Below are positions 16,802 through 26,006 of a stretch of DNA of 64,000 bases, piece after piece. The position numbers and the translations under genes were made by a program. Location: the NCBI RefSeq assembly GCF_000155735.2, contig NC_020908.1:3353001-3417000 (forward strand), in the 5' to 3' direction. The notes below the pieces were generated by a model. The model did not search any database. It saw only the letters and a program-made list of their open reading frames with translations, and was not told where the DNA came from. Source of the stretch: Octadecabacter arcticus 238. Lineage in GTDB: Bacteria; Pseudomonadota; Alphaproteobacteria; Rhodobacterales; Rhodobacteraceae. How positions within the stretch are numbered: position 1 is the first letter of the stretch; every line of letters starts with the position of its first letter.

Positions 16802-18238
16802 TCAGCCAAACAGTCGCGCGAACCAGACACCCCACAAACCCGCGGCGTAAAACAGCAGCGACAGTGTAATGAGCAAATAGCCAATGCCGCAAATGTCGCT
16901 CATCGCGAAGACGATCGGATCGTAGTCCATTCGCCCCATGTAGCCCAACCGCACCATCCGGTAGAGCCACGCCGCAACCGGCAGAAGCGCAAGCCACATC
17001 AACCATTGGTCTGGGTAAAGCGCGAGTGCTTGATCAGAATAGGAATACAAAAAGAAGATCAGCAGCGCACCGACCATGCCAATGACGGACATGTTTAACA
17101 GATCTCCCAAATCGCGCCGCGCGTATCCACGACCCGGCAAAGGTTCGTCGTCCTGCGCCAACGCCAGTTCTGTCATCCGTTTGACACAACCGAGCGAGAT
17201 GAAGACTGGAAAAATGAAAATCAGCATAAAAATCGACGCATCTACCCCGCTTGCCGCAGCACCTGCAACCACGCGCAGTGTGTACAGGGATGCAAGGACC
17301 GCAATGTCGATCCAGCGCATCCATTTAAGGCGCAGCGAATAGGCCAGTGACAGCGCCATATAAAACGCCACGACGCCAAACATCTGCCATGACAATATCG
17401 CGGCAACGCCCAGCGCGATCACACCAAGCCCCGCGCAGGTCAACATTCCAATCGGTATTGGTACGGTTCCGGCGGCAAACGGGCGCCTACACTTCTTGAC
17501 GTGCAGCCTGTCCGCTTCGATATCGAGCAGATCATTGACGATATATATGCAGGACGCAGCGGCGCTGAACGAAACGATGCCCAAACACACCGCCAGAAAC
17601 GTATCAAAGAAGAATGCATGCGCCGCGATCATTGGCAGAAACAACAGGACGTTTTTGACCCACTGATGCGGGCGCATGGATTTCATCACCGCGCGAGGGG
17701 CCCAGCCGCCCGCAACTTGAGTGACGTTAGACAGACCCCTGGCCCCGCCGCCCGCATTGCCGACGACAATGGCCCCATCACTATGATCCCAAATCTTGCG
17801 ATCGCTTTTGTCATTGCCGGCGTAGTCAAACCCTTGCTCGCCATAGGCTGCGACCAAAGCATCTGCCTTCGCCGTCCCCTTGAGGTTCACACCATTCTGC
17901 GACGCGAAAACCCGTTTTATGCCGTGATAATCCGCCAACGGTTGCACCAGTGACACATCTGATGCACTGGCAATCGCCACTTCGCGCCCTGCGACTTTGG
18001 CATCGATTGCCATGGCCACAATGTCCGCGTTGACGGGCAAGAGATCGACACGCAAAGGCGCGATGCGCGCAATCTCAGCCTTAAACGTGGCGCGGTCCCC
18101 GACCAGGGTAAACGCCTTTAGCGTCGCCGCGGGGTCCATGCCGAACCCCTTCCAGATCCCTTCAAGCAACATATCTGTGCGCAGCAGCGTGCCATCTGCA
18201 TCCAATACAAGCGGTTTCCCGCTTTCCAAGCCTGGCAT
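16802..18238 (-). CDS. HAD phosphatase-UbiA prenyltransferase fusion (DPPR synthase-like)
   Basis: A 478-residue fusion. Residues 1 to about 185 form an HAD hydrolase domain with DxDGTL as DADGTLLRTD near residue 13 and a C-terminal GNDKSDRKIWDHSD motif. Residues about 190-478 form a UbiA-type membrane prenyltransferase whose motif NDLLDIEADRLHVKKCRRP matches the NDxxDxxxDrxHpxKxxRP motif of decaprenyl-phosphate phosphoribosyltransferase (Rv3806c; NoeC in Azorhizobium). I infer that the UbiA half transfers phosphoribose from PRPP to polyprenyl phosphate and the HAD half removes the 5-phosphate. The ATG at 18238 lies one base after the original stop of the lytic transglycosylase gene, so the two form an operon. 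It faces the DprE1/DprE2-like genes. Confidence 0.85.
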   Translation of the reverse strand: MPGLESGKPLVLDADGTLLRTDMLLEGIWKGFGMDPAATLKAFTLVGDRATFKAEIARIAPLRVDLLPVNADIVAMAIDAKVAGREVAIASASDVSLVQPLADYHGIKRVFASQNGVNLKGTAKADALVAAYGEQGFDYAGNDKSDRKIWDHSDGAIVVGNAGGGARGLSNVTQVAGGWAPRAVMKSMRPHQWVKNVLLFLPMIAAHAFFFDTFLAVCLGIVSFSAAASCIYIVNDLLDIEADRLHVKKCRRPFAAGTVPIPIGMLTCAGLGVIALGVAAILSWQMFGVVAFYMALSLAYSLRLKWMRWIDIAVLASLYTLRVVAGAAASGVDASIFMLIFIFPVFISLGCVKRMTELALAQDDEPLPGRGYARRDLGDLLNMSVIGMVGALLIFFLYSYSDQALALYPDQWLMWLALLPVAAWLYRMVRLGYMGRMDYDPIVFAMSDICGIGYLLITLSLLFYAAGLWGVWFARLFG

Positions 18239-18239
18239 A

Positions 18240-19100
18240 TTATTCCCTGTTCACATTAAAGACGCAGCCATCGGTGACCAATTCAGGCGGCGTCATGCAC
18301 AGCCCCCGTGCCACTTCCCACGCGGCCAGAACTTTTGGCACTTAGGCGCGGGTTTCTGCAAAGGGTGGGATGCCGTTGTTGTTGCGCACAGCGCCTTCGC
18401 CTGCGTTGTACCCCGCCAGCGCAAAAATCACGCCATTGTCGAATTCATTGAGCAGCCAGTACAGATAGGCCGTGCCACCCTCGATATTGTTGGCGGGGTC
18501 AAAAGCATCTGTCACCCCGAACCGGTCTGCCGTTGGCGGCATCAATTGCATCAACCCTTGCGCTCCGGCCGAACTTACCGCGTCAGACCGACCCGCGCTT
18601 TCCACCGAAATCACAGCCAATACCAATGCAAGGGACACGTCCGTGCCAATCGTCGCTGTCAAAATCTCAACACCGTATCGACTTGCCAGCTCAGTCATGC
18701 CTTGCAAACGCGGAGACGGGACGGCGCTGCCTTGTGGTGCAGTGCGTAGTGCGGCGACGGCGCGTTCAAGACTGAAACTGTCGGCGTCGTCCAATGACGG
18801 CGAAATCGCCTCCCAGTACCACTCAATCCCGCTTGGTGCTGGCGCGAGACCTGCGATTGCAGGTTCGCTGGGCGCGCTCGGCGCGGCGCCAGCTGATCCG
18901 GCCGCACCAGGTGCTGATGGTCCTGACGGCGCACGCGGCGCGACTTGCACAGTGATGCGGTTTGTCGCCCCCGCCTGCGGAACACCCACACGCCGGAACG
19001 TGAATTCGTTTTGCAAACGATGACTTTCCGCCAAGGCGGGCATTGGTGACGTCGCCTCACACAGGGCGATCAGTCCTAGAGTTATTGTATTGCGCCGCAT
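18240..19100 (-). pseudogene. Lytic transglycosylase (SLT domain) with premature stop
   Basis: An exported murein hydrolase. The N-terminus looks like a signal peptide (to about PALAES), followed by a Pro/Ala/Gly-rich linker and a C-terminal SLT domain. The catalytic glutamate is in VISVESAGRSDAVS, followed by GAQGLMQLMP, NIEGGTAYLYWLL and FALAGYNAGEGAV, all lysozyme-like landmarks. A TAA at 18342-18344 ends it after PPFAETRA. The same frame continues VPKVLAAWEVARGLCMTPPEL to a normal stop at 18240-18242, so a Tyr codon probably became TAA. About 33 residues are lost; the catalytic core remains, so a truncated active enzyme cannot be excluded. Confidence 0.8.
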
Positions 19101-19132
19101 TTGTGCGGTCTCCGCCTGCTTCTTGTTATATT

Positions 19133-20737
19133 GTAACTCCCAAGCACCCCAGCCGATAACGGGTTTTTGTCAGTTTTGATGTGAGTCTCCTTGGTTATTA
19201 GGCGCATGAATTTTCTGTTGTGGTCTGAATTTCGTGGCGCTGTGACGATTTCTCTGAATCATTGGTGGAATGGACCAAGTTACTGCTCTTGAACAACTCC
19301 TCGCCACGGCTCTGCGCAGGATCGCCGAGTTGGAAGCCGCGTTGGCGAGCATGGCGCAAGAGAATGCGGATCTGCGGCGTCAGTTGGCCAAGAACAGCAG
19401 TAATAGCAGCAAGCCGCCTTCGAGTGATGGGTTGAAGAAGCCGGTACCGCGTAGCCTGCGTGGTAAGTCCGGTAAGAAAAGTGGTGGTTAAGTTGGCCAC
19501 CGAGGTGACACCCTACGTCAGACAGCAACGCCTGACTTTGTGGAGCGACATGAGGCTGAGGCCTGTGGCACCTGTCAGCATGGCTTGACGGCTGGGATGA
19601 TCAAGGCGGTGGAGAGGCGTCAGGTTTATGACATACCGGTGCCGCGTCTGGAGGTCACAGAGCATCAGGCAGCGATTTATTGTTGTGGCCATTGCCGAGC
19701 CACGACGACAGCCACCTTTCCCGATGGCGTGAATGCACACGTGCAATACGGTAAGCGCATTCGGGCGGCGGCGGTCTACTGCAATGTTCAGCAGCTGATC
19801 CCCGAGGATCGGGTCTGCCAACTCCTGCGTGATTTGTTTGGTGCCACCAGCCTATGCGCGGCCAGCGTGACCAACTGGGTGAACGGCACAGCGCGTACCT
19901 TGGGTGGCGTCGTCGAACACATTCTGGCCCGGCTCAATGAAGGCGGCGTTCGGCATCTGGATGAGACCGGACTTCGTGTTGCTGGTAAGCTGCACTGGCT
20001 GCACTCAATCAGCGATCTCGCCTTCACGCATTATCGCATCAGCGCCAAGCGCGGTGCTGTTCCATCCTTCCTGACCGGCGGGACAATTGTTCATGACCAC
20101 TGGAAGTCCTATTACGCCCATATGAGTGGGGTGGACGCGCACGCCCTGTGCGGGGCGCATCATTTACGGGAACTCAAGGCCATCGAAGAAATCGAAAAGG
20201 AGCCGTGGGCGTGCGCGATGAGCGTGCTGCTCAACAGCGCCAATCAGCTCAAGTGCGCGGCTCAGGGGCGAGGCGAGACCGAACTCCCCACGTCGGTTCA
20301 CCACGGCATCCTCACCAAATACATGGCGATCCTCACCGAGGGCCTCGCCTTCCATGAGCGACAAGACCCACTGGCTAGACGCACTGGTGCGCGAGGCCGA
20401 AAAGCCAGGCGGCCAGGCCATAACCTTCTGGTCCGCTTGCGCGACTACCGTGATGACGTCCTAAGGTTCCTTACGGACTTCACAGTTCCCTTCACCAACA
20501 ATCAGGCCGAACGGGACCTGCGCATGATGAAGTTGCGCATGAAAATCTCGGGAACTTTCCGCACCCTCGAGGGCGCGCAGGTCTTCGCTGACATCAGATC
20601 CGTCATCTCGACGGTCAGAAAACACGGGGGCAATATCCTCGAAACACTCACCCTATCACCACAACAGATCATCGCTCGGCTCTAACGTCGCAAGGGCAAC
20701 ACAAAACCCGATATCCAATGGGGTCCTTGGGAGTTAC
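19133..20737 (+). mobile_element. IS66-family insertion sequence, copy 2
   Basis: A 1605-base element in inverse orientation to copy 1, with the same GTAACTCCCAAG termini. The flanks are GTTATATT (19125-19132) and GTTATGTT (20738-20745), an 8-base target repeat with one mismatch, so it inserted independently. It lies upstream of the lytic transglycosylase gene and separates it from its original promoter region. Confidence 0.88.
19270..20685 (+). pseudogene. IS66-family transposase with a nonsense codon
   Basis: 471 codons in one frame except for TAA at 19489-19491 after GKKSGG, where copy 1 has CAA (Gln). The region deleted in copy 1 is present here (DLAFTHYRISAKRG), so copy 2 preserves the full DDE core. 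The two copies are thus broken by different lesions. Restart of translation downstream of the stop would give a protein without the coiled-coil N-terminus. Confidence 0.88.
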
Positions 20738-20745
20738 GTTATGTT

Positions 20746-21011
20746 TAGCCTATCGCAAATACCGCTCTCTGATCCACTATTTCGTGACCAATGCCCCCAT
20801 AGAGCGCATAATCAGACACGATTTTGCAACAATCAGAAAGTTATATCTACTCTTAGACACTTTAAAAATTATATATTTCAATGACTTAAATCTTTTTCCC
20901 GTTAAAAGCGAGTCGACTACAAAATTGCACCAATGCCGTCCCATTCCTGCCCCATTCAGCAGTCAAATACTCCTCATCCAAGACGGGGACGCACCATACT
21001 AAGGTCGGTGC
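20746..21011. other. AT-rich stretch without recognisable gene
   Basis: About 266 bases between IS66 copy 2 and the IS4 fragment. It is visibly richer in A and T than its neighbours (for example around 20830-20900). An open frame crosses it but shows no family features. Before the IS insertion it probably held the promoter of the lytic transglycosylase-UbiA operon. Confidence 0.4.
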
Positions 21012-21191
21012 CATACTACACGACTCTTGTGATTATGGGTGGAATTAGTATCCACGGTGAGACAGCGGCGTTTGGGTCTGACCTGAGCAGTTTACGGAGC
21101 TGATCGAAGCCAATTCGAAAGAATGACTTTGCAAAATATCCGTGTTTTTTCCGCTTCATTTTCCCGCCTCCAATAAGCTTTGTGGCGGTTT
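21012..21191 (-). mobile_element. Truncated IS4-family fragment (180 bases)
   Basis: Matches bases 4415-4594 of the complete IS4-type element without a difference that I can see, starting at the terminal CATACTACACGAC and stopping abruptly in GGCGGTTT, where the IS3-family element begins. The remaining 986 bases are absent. Confidence 0.88.
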
Positions 21192-21264
21192 CCCAGTGTG
21201 TCAGGGATGTTGTCCGCTGCTCTATTTTTCTCTAATTTTCAGGTGGGCGGATTAGGACAATGAC

Positions 21265-21759
21265 ATGGGATATTCACTGGAACGAAAAGCAGCTGTGCTG
21301 AAGCGGATGCTTCCGCCGAACAACGTGGCCATTCGGCAGCTTTCGCGGGAGGAAGGCATTTCGGCAGCGACGCTTTTCTCCTGGCGTGCTGAGGCGCGCA
21401 ACAAGGGGCAGCTTTTGCCTGACGCTGATGCGAGCCCTGAGGGCTGGTCTTCACGTGACAAGTTTGCGGCGGTGTTGGAAACTGCTGCGCTGAACGAGGC
21501 TGACCTAGCCGAATACTGCCGCAAACGCGGCCTTTACCCGGCGCAGATTGCCATGTGGCGAGTTGCTTGCGAGCAGGCCAACGACTGGGACCGCACGAGT
21601 GCAGCACGTCTTGTGCGTGCGACCAAGGAAGACAAGAAACGGATGAAAGATTTGGAACGCGAGCTTGCTCGCAAGGATCGCGCACTGGCCGAAACTGCAG
21701 CACTGCTTGTTCTGCGAAAAAAGGCCTCAGCGATCTGGGGGGACGAAGAGGACGCATGA
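21265..21759 (+). CDS. IS3-family OrfA (helix-turn-helix protein)
   Basis: 164 residues, first frame of the IS3-family element. It begins MGYSLERKAAVLKRMLPP and contains a helix-turn-helix stretch (IRQLSREEGISAATLFSWRAEA) at about residues 25-46. The C-terminal third is charged and likely coiled-coil (KKRMKDLERELARKDRALAETAA). Its TGA overlaps the ATG of orfB by four bases, and a programmed frameshift between the two is usual for IS3 elements. Intact. Confidence 0.85.
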   Translation: MGYSLERKAAVLKRMLPPNNVAIRQLSREEGISAATLFSWRAEARNKGQLLPDADASPEGWSSRDKFAAVLETAALNEADLAEYCRKRGLYPAQIAMWRVACEQANDWDRTSAARLVRATKEDKKRMKDLERELARKDRALAETAALLVLRKKASAIWGDEEDA

Positions 21760-23389
21760 TCAGCACCCCAGATCGCCAAACCGCAGTTGCTCTGATCAAT
21801 GAGGCCGTCACCGCAGGAGCGAGGCGCGCCAAAGCCTGTTCCGAGTTGGAAATCAGCGAACGCACTCTGCGGCGCTGGACAAAAGACGGTGAGGTTCGCC
21901 CTGATCAACGCCCCCTCGTGCCGCGTGCGGAGCCAGCAAACGCATTGAGTGCCGCTGAACGTGCGGCTGTTCTCGATGTCTGTAATTCAAAGGAGTTCTC
22001 TAGCCTTCCCCCAAGTCAGATTGTGCCAAAGCTAGCAGATCAGGGGCAGTATCTAGCCTCAGAATCGAGTTTCTACCGCATTCTGCGCGCCAATGGATTG
22101 CAGCATCACCGGGGTCGAGCCAAGTCCCCAGTCAAGCGTAAGAAGCCCACAAGCTATCAGGCATGCGCGCCCTGTGAGGTCTGGACCTGGGACATTACAT
22201 GGATGCCGGGACCTGTCGCAGGCATGTTCTTTTAGGCTCTTCTCCGCTTTGTTGAGTAAGAAAAGATGCCGACCATCAAGTAACCTATTGATATGTTAAG
22301 TTTCTGACAACTTTACATAGGGCAGGTATATGACCATCGACATCTCGCAACATATTTTACGCCTGAAGGGGCAACGTGTAAATGAAATTGAGCTGGCTGA
22401 AGACGGTGCGAAGGTTATTGTTCAGTGCAGTCGGGATGCCCGCAGGAGCGCTATAGACCCTGCAACCGGCAAGAAGGGTAGCATCAACCAACATATTCGC
22501 CGACAAGTAAACGACATCCCGTTTTTTGGGTATCCTTGTGTGATTGAGATTGAGCTAGCGCAGGTTTTTATTAGCAAGGGTGAGCGCCGCATTGAGGCGT
22601 GTCCTTTTGTTGATAAAGGGTGCCGTTTCACCCATCGATTTTGCCATCTTATCAGTGGATTGTGCCGTCATTTATCCATTCTGGCTGTCTCCAGGCATTT
22701 AGGTATACGATGGGAGACGGTAAAGAATATCGACAAGGCATACCTGATGGAAACGCTCCCTGCGCTTGATCCCGCACAGCTTGCTGGCTTGGAATACATT
22801 GGTGTCGATGAAGTGGCCCGGGCGAAAGGTCATGACTATATGACGGTGGTCTACGATATGGTCGGAGGGCATCTGATCTGGGTGGAAGCCGGTCGAACTG
22901 CCGAAGTTTTTTCAAGGTTTTTGAAACAGCTGCGGCCAGATACAGCCCATAAAATAAAGGCCGTGTCGATGGATATGGGGCCTGCCTACCAAAAGGCTGT
23001 CAGGGAGTCCTTGCCGATGGCCGACATCGTATTTGACCGTTTCCACGTCATGAAAAACTACAGCAAGGCTATCCATAATCAGCGTCGCCTTGAGTTCAGG
23101 AAGGCCGATCAAAGTGGTAAAGAGTTGATGAAGGGTACGCATTATCTGTTGCTCAAAAATGCGGATAAGTTGAATGAAAAACAAAGTAACAAGCTGCAAA
23201 CGTTGCTGGAGAGCAATAGCAACCTGAATACGCTTTACGTCTTAAAAGAACAGCTTCAGGCTCTGTGGAGCGCCCCATCATTTGAGGGGATGTCAGAGCA
23301 ACTGGAAAATTGGTGCCTGATCGCAGATCAGTCACACATGCTCTATCTGAAAAAGTTCGCAAAATCCCTAAGAAAACATTGTGTGGGCA

Positions 23390-24591
23390 AAGGCTTATCC
23401 CTTTTAGTCCGGTTGCCCCACATGTTGACGCGGCGCAGAATCTTGCCCTTGTGGCTTTAGAGGCGGATCGGATCAGTTTGTAACGTCTGGTGGGTTTATA
23501 GGGCGTGGCTTTTGCCGTGAACGAGGCCCTTCAGGCGCGCTGTTCAACAAAATCACGATATGTCGCTGGCCCGAGACCAACACCGATCCCCAGCAGCGTG
23601 TCGAAGGCGCTTCGCATGTGTCGCCGTCGGTTCCAGCGGAACACGAATTCGTCGAGATAGCGTTGTAGATGGCACTTTCTGAGGCCGTGGAAGACGCCTT
23701 TTGCCCACGTTTTTAGGTTGGAGAACACGCGGTGGACCCAGTGGAGTATGTCGTGTGCCTTCTTGCCGCTGACGACCTTTGCCTCATGCGTGTTTGCAGG
23801 AGGATTTTCGTAACCGAGCCAGCCATCCGTGATGATGTGAGCGCCAGGCTCTACAGCCTGACCAATGAACCCGTGCAGCGTCTTTGACGCGCCGTCGGGA
23901 ATGTGTTTCATCCTGATACGGCGCGGATGTCCGTCACTTGATAACTCGACGGCACAGACGACAAACATCTTTCCAACCGGGCTCCGCCCACCCTTTGGCC
24001 GGTCCTCGGGATCATGCCGGGACCGGAACGGCATCTCTGTTTCATCGATTTCGACAAGGTCTTTCAGGGGGTTGCGGTCAGGGTTGACCATCGACCGCCG
24101 CAGCTTTTGCAAGAGGAGGTCGCCGAGAAGCGCCATCGGTCCGAGCGACGATGGCGACCCGTCTTGTAGCTGCCAAGGCCAAGTTGCGCCTGAAGTTGCA
24201 GCGCTGACATGCCGTTGGAATGGCTGGTGATGATGTGCGCGGCAAGAAACCAAATTCGCAACGGCAAATGGCTGCTGTGCATTACCGTGCCAGCCGTCAC
24301 GGATGTCTGCCGTGCGCAACCGGCACATTCCCAAGTCGCGCGATTTCGCTTTAACGGCCAGCCCTTGCAGGTGCCACAGGAAGGACAGACGAAGCCCTCA
24401 GGCCAACGATGTTCCACCAGATAATGCGAACACGCTTCCTCATCAGAAAACCTGGCGTCGAACGCGGGGCGGGACATGGGTTTGTCGTTTTTCCATCTGG
24501 CTGGCATGGGAAGAACAATACCAGAACATTCTAGATTGGCAAGCCGCTTCGCACTACATCAGGTGCCGCCGGAGCAAAGGGGATAAGCCTT
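23390..24591 (-). mobile_element. IS1595-family insertion sequence, innermost of the nest
   Basis: 1202 bases with symmetric ends AAGGCTTATCCC on both sides (GGCTTATCCC is typical of IS1595). Flanking target repeat GTGTGGGCA at 23381-23389 and 24592-24600; because of the terminal A/T it could be counted as 8 bases. Contains one transposase gene, frameshifted. Confidence 0.88.
23531..24507 (-). pseudogene. IS1595-family (ISXO2-type) transposase, frameshifted
   Basis: The N-terminal frame reads EEACSHYLVEHRWPEGFVCPSC with a zinc ribbon (CPSC...CAGC), then MHSSHLPLRIWFLAAHIITSHSNGMSALQLQAQLGLGSYKT. The ISXO2 catalytic part follows in another frame: LLLQKLRRSMVNPDR, LVEIDETEMPFR, ITDGWLGY, HRVFSNLKTWAKGVFHGL, with the last Glu/Asp region near the end. 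Between SYKT and LLLQKLRR I see roughly 35 extra bases containing an inverted repeat CGCCATCG/CGATGGCG that shifts the frame. As it stands no full transposase is made. Confidence 0.82.
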
Positions 24592-25419
24592 GTGTGGGCA
24601 TATGCAACTACGCGAAACACAAGCTGACAAGCGCCAGGATAGAGGCTAGTAATGTCAGTATAGGAATGATCCGCAAACGAGCCAGGGGCATCAGGGATAC
24701 CGAATACTTCAAACTCAAAATTAGACAATCATCCATCCCAGATAATCAATCTATGTTCTATTTGAAATCCTAGAATAACTCAACAAAGCGGAGAAGAGCC
24801 TTCTTTTATCTATATCTGATCGTGGACATCTTCAGCCGGAAGATCGTGTGCTGGGAGGTCCATGAGCGTGAAAGTGCGGATCTGGCTGCCATTCTGATCC
24901 GGCAAGCAGTGCTAGCGGAGGGCTGTCAGTTGCGCCCCTTGGTTCTGCACGCTGACAACGGCAGTCCTATGAAGGGCGCCACGATGAAGGTGACGATGGA
25001 AAAACTAGGGATCACGGCCTCCTACAGTCGCCCTCGCGTAAGCAACGACAACCCTTTCTCAGAGGCGTTGTTCCGAACCTGCAAATACCGCCCGGACTGG
25101 CCGACCAAGGGCTTTGCCACCAAGGCGGATGCTCAAACCTGGGTCCAAACCTTCGCTGGTTGGTACAATAGTGAACACCTGCACAGCGCCATCCGCTTCG
25201 TCACGCCGAATGCGCGCCACGCAGGTCATGATCGTGCAACGCTCACAAATCGTGCCAATCTCTATGCAACTGCTCGCGCGCAAAACCCGCAACGCTGGTC
25301 AGGAAAAACCCGAAACTGGCAACCAGCAGGACCCGTCTGGCTGAACCCAGAAAACGAAATCAGCGCCTCTGAAATCAGAGACGCTGCATGAAATCGGCGG
25401 ACAACACCTTTGACAAACA

Positions 25420-25973
25420 CCGTCTTCAGCCGCCGCGTTGTTGGCTGGCGCGTCGAGCACGCGGAGAGCGCCAGCCAATTCAAAGAGCTGTTCATCGACG
25501 CGATGGAAAAACACGAGGTTCCACGCGATCAGCTGACATTGCATGCAGATCGCGGTGGGCCCATGAAGGCAAAGACGACAGCCCTGATGCTGGTTGATCT
25601 TGGTGTGCTCAAGTCCCACAGTCGGCCCCATACCTCAAACGACAACCCGTTCTCCGAAGCCCACTTCAAAACACTGAAATATCAGCCAGAGTTCCCCAAG
25701 AACTTTGAAACCATCGAGCAGGCTCGCGCATTCTGCCGCAGGTTCTTTGCATGGTATAACCAAGACCATCATCACGCCGGGATTGGTCTGATGACGCCCG
25801 ACCAAATCCATTTTGGGCAGGCCCAAGAAATCTACACCGCGCGACAAGCAACACTAGACGCGGCATTCCTCGCCACGCCCGAACGCTTCGTACACAAACC
25901 ACCAAAACCGCCTCAAATCCCGACCGCCGTCTGGATCAACCCACCAAAACCAACCGAAGAAACCCAAGCCTAA
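25420..25973 (+). pseudogene. IS3-family transposase, C-terminal fragment
   Basis: About 184 codons of an integrase core: second catalytic Asp in LHADRGGPMKAKT, Glu in NPFSEAHFKTLKY, then the usual WYNQDHHHAGIGLMTP. The protein is clearly different in sequence from the OrfB of the neighbouring IS3-family element, so it belonged to another element. The first Asp and the whole N-terminal half are missing. The final codon TAA is at 25971-25973. Confidence 0.88.
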
Positions 25974-26006
25974 AGTCCAAAAGCCACTGTCTCAAAGTCG
26001 TTGACA
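25420..26006 (+). mobile_element. 3' remnant of a second, different IS3-family element
   Basis: Begins abruptly inside a transposase (VFSRRVVGWRVEHAES) where the first IS3-family element ends, and finishes after a terminal CCACTGTCTCAAAGTCGTTGACA near 26006. The 5' part of the element is absent. Its end cuts into the membrane-protein gene that continues to 26640. Confidence 0.75.

Larger units (their letters stand above)
22330..24773 (+). pseudogene. ISL3-family transposase, split by a nested IS1595-type element
   Basis: 5' part 22330-23389 and 3' part 24601-24773. The join gives 1233 bases, a continuous 410-residue transposase reading KSLRKHCVG-ICNYAKHKLTSARIEA. ISL3 landmarks include a zinc-finger-like N-terminus, the DDE Asp in YIGVDEVARAKGHDY, SMDMGPAYQKAVRE, FDRFHVMK, and the C-terminal NVSIGMIRKRARGIRDTEYFKLKI. 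The gene was whole before the insertion. The piece left upstream keeps the catalytic Asp residues but lacks the end. Confidence 0.93.
22235..24800 (+). mobile_element. ISL3-family insertion sequence, itself interrupted
   Basis: Termini GGCTCTTCTCCGCTTTGTTG are perfect inverted repeats. The flanking 8-base target repeat is TTCTTTTA at 22227-22234 and 24801-24808. Without the inner IS1595-type element and its target copy the element is 1355 bases. It is inserted in orfB of the IS3-family element. Confidence 0.93.
21756..25391 (+). pseudogene. IS3-family transposase OrfB, split by a nested ISL3-type element
   Basis: 5' part 21756-22234 and 3' part 24809-25391. Joining them after removing the ISL3-type element and one copy of its 8-base target repeat gives 1062 bases, 353 residues with no stop, reading across the joint as AGMFF-YLYLIVDIFSRK. 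Catalytic residues are in WTWDITWM (first D), LHADNGSPMKG (second D) and NPFSEALFRTCKY (E). So the gene was intact when hit. It cannot now make a transposase unless the inner element leaves precisely. Confidence 0.92.
21196..25418 (+). mobile_element. IS3-family insertion sequence carrying a nested ISL3-type element
   Basis: The termini share an imperfect inverted repeat: TGTGTCAGGGATGTTGTCCGC on the left and, reverse-complemented, TTTGTCAAAGGTGTTGTCCGC on the right. Ends are accurate to a few bases. It carries orfA and orfB. orfB is interrupted at 22235-24800 by an ISL3-type element that itself contains an IS1595-type element. The left flank is a truncated IS4 piece and the right flank a truncated different IS3-family piece, with no target repeat, so the flanks have been rearranged since insertion. 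Confidence 0.82.

Noticed and set aside
14986..20737. The two IS66-type copies as a composite transposon carrying the HAD-UbiA operon
   Set aside because: Each copy has its own 8-base target repeat and the outer flanks (TCTAAAAG and GTTATGTT) do not match, so they inserted independently.
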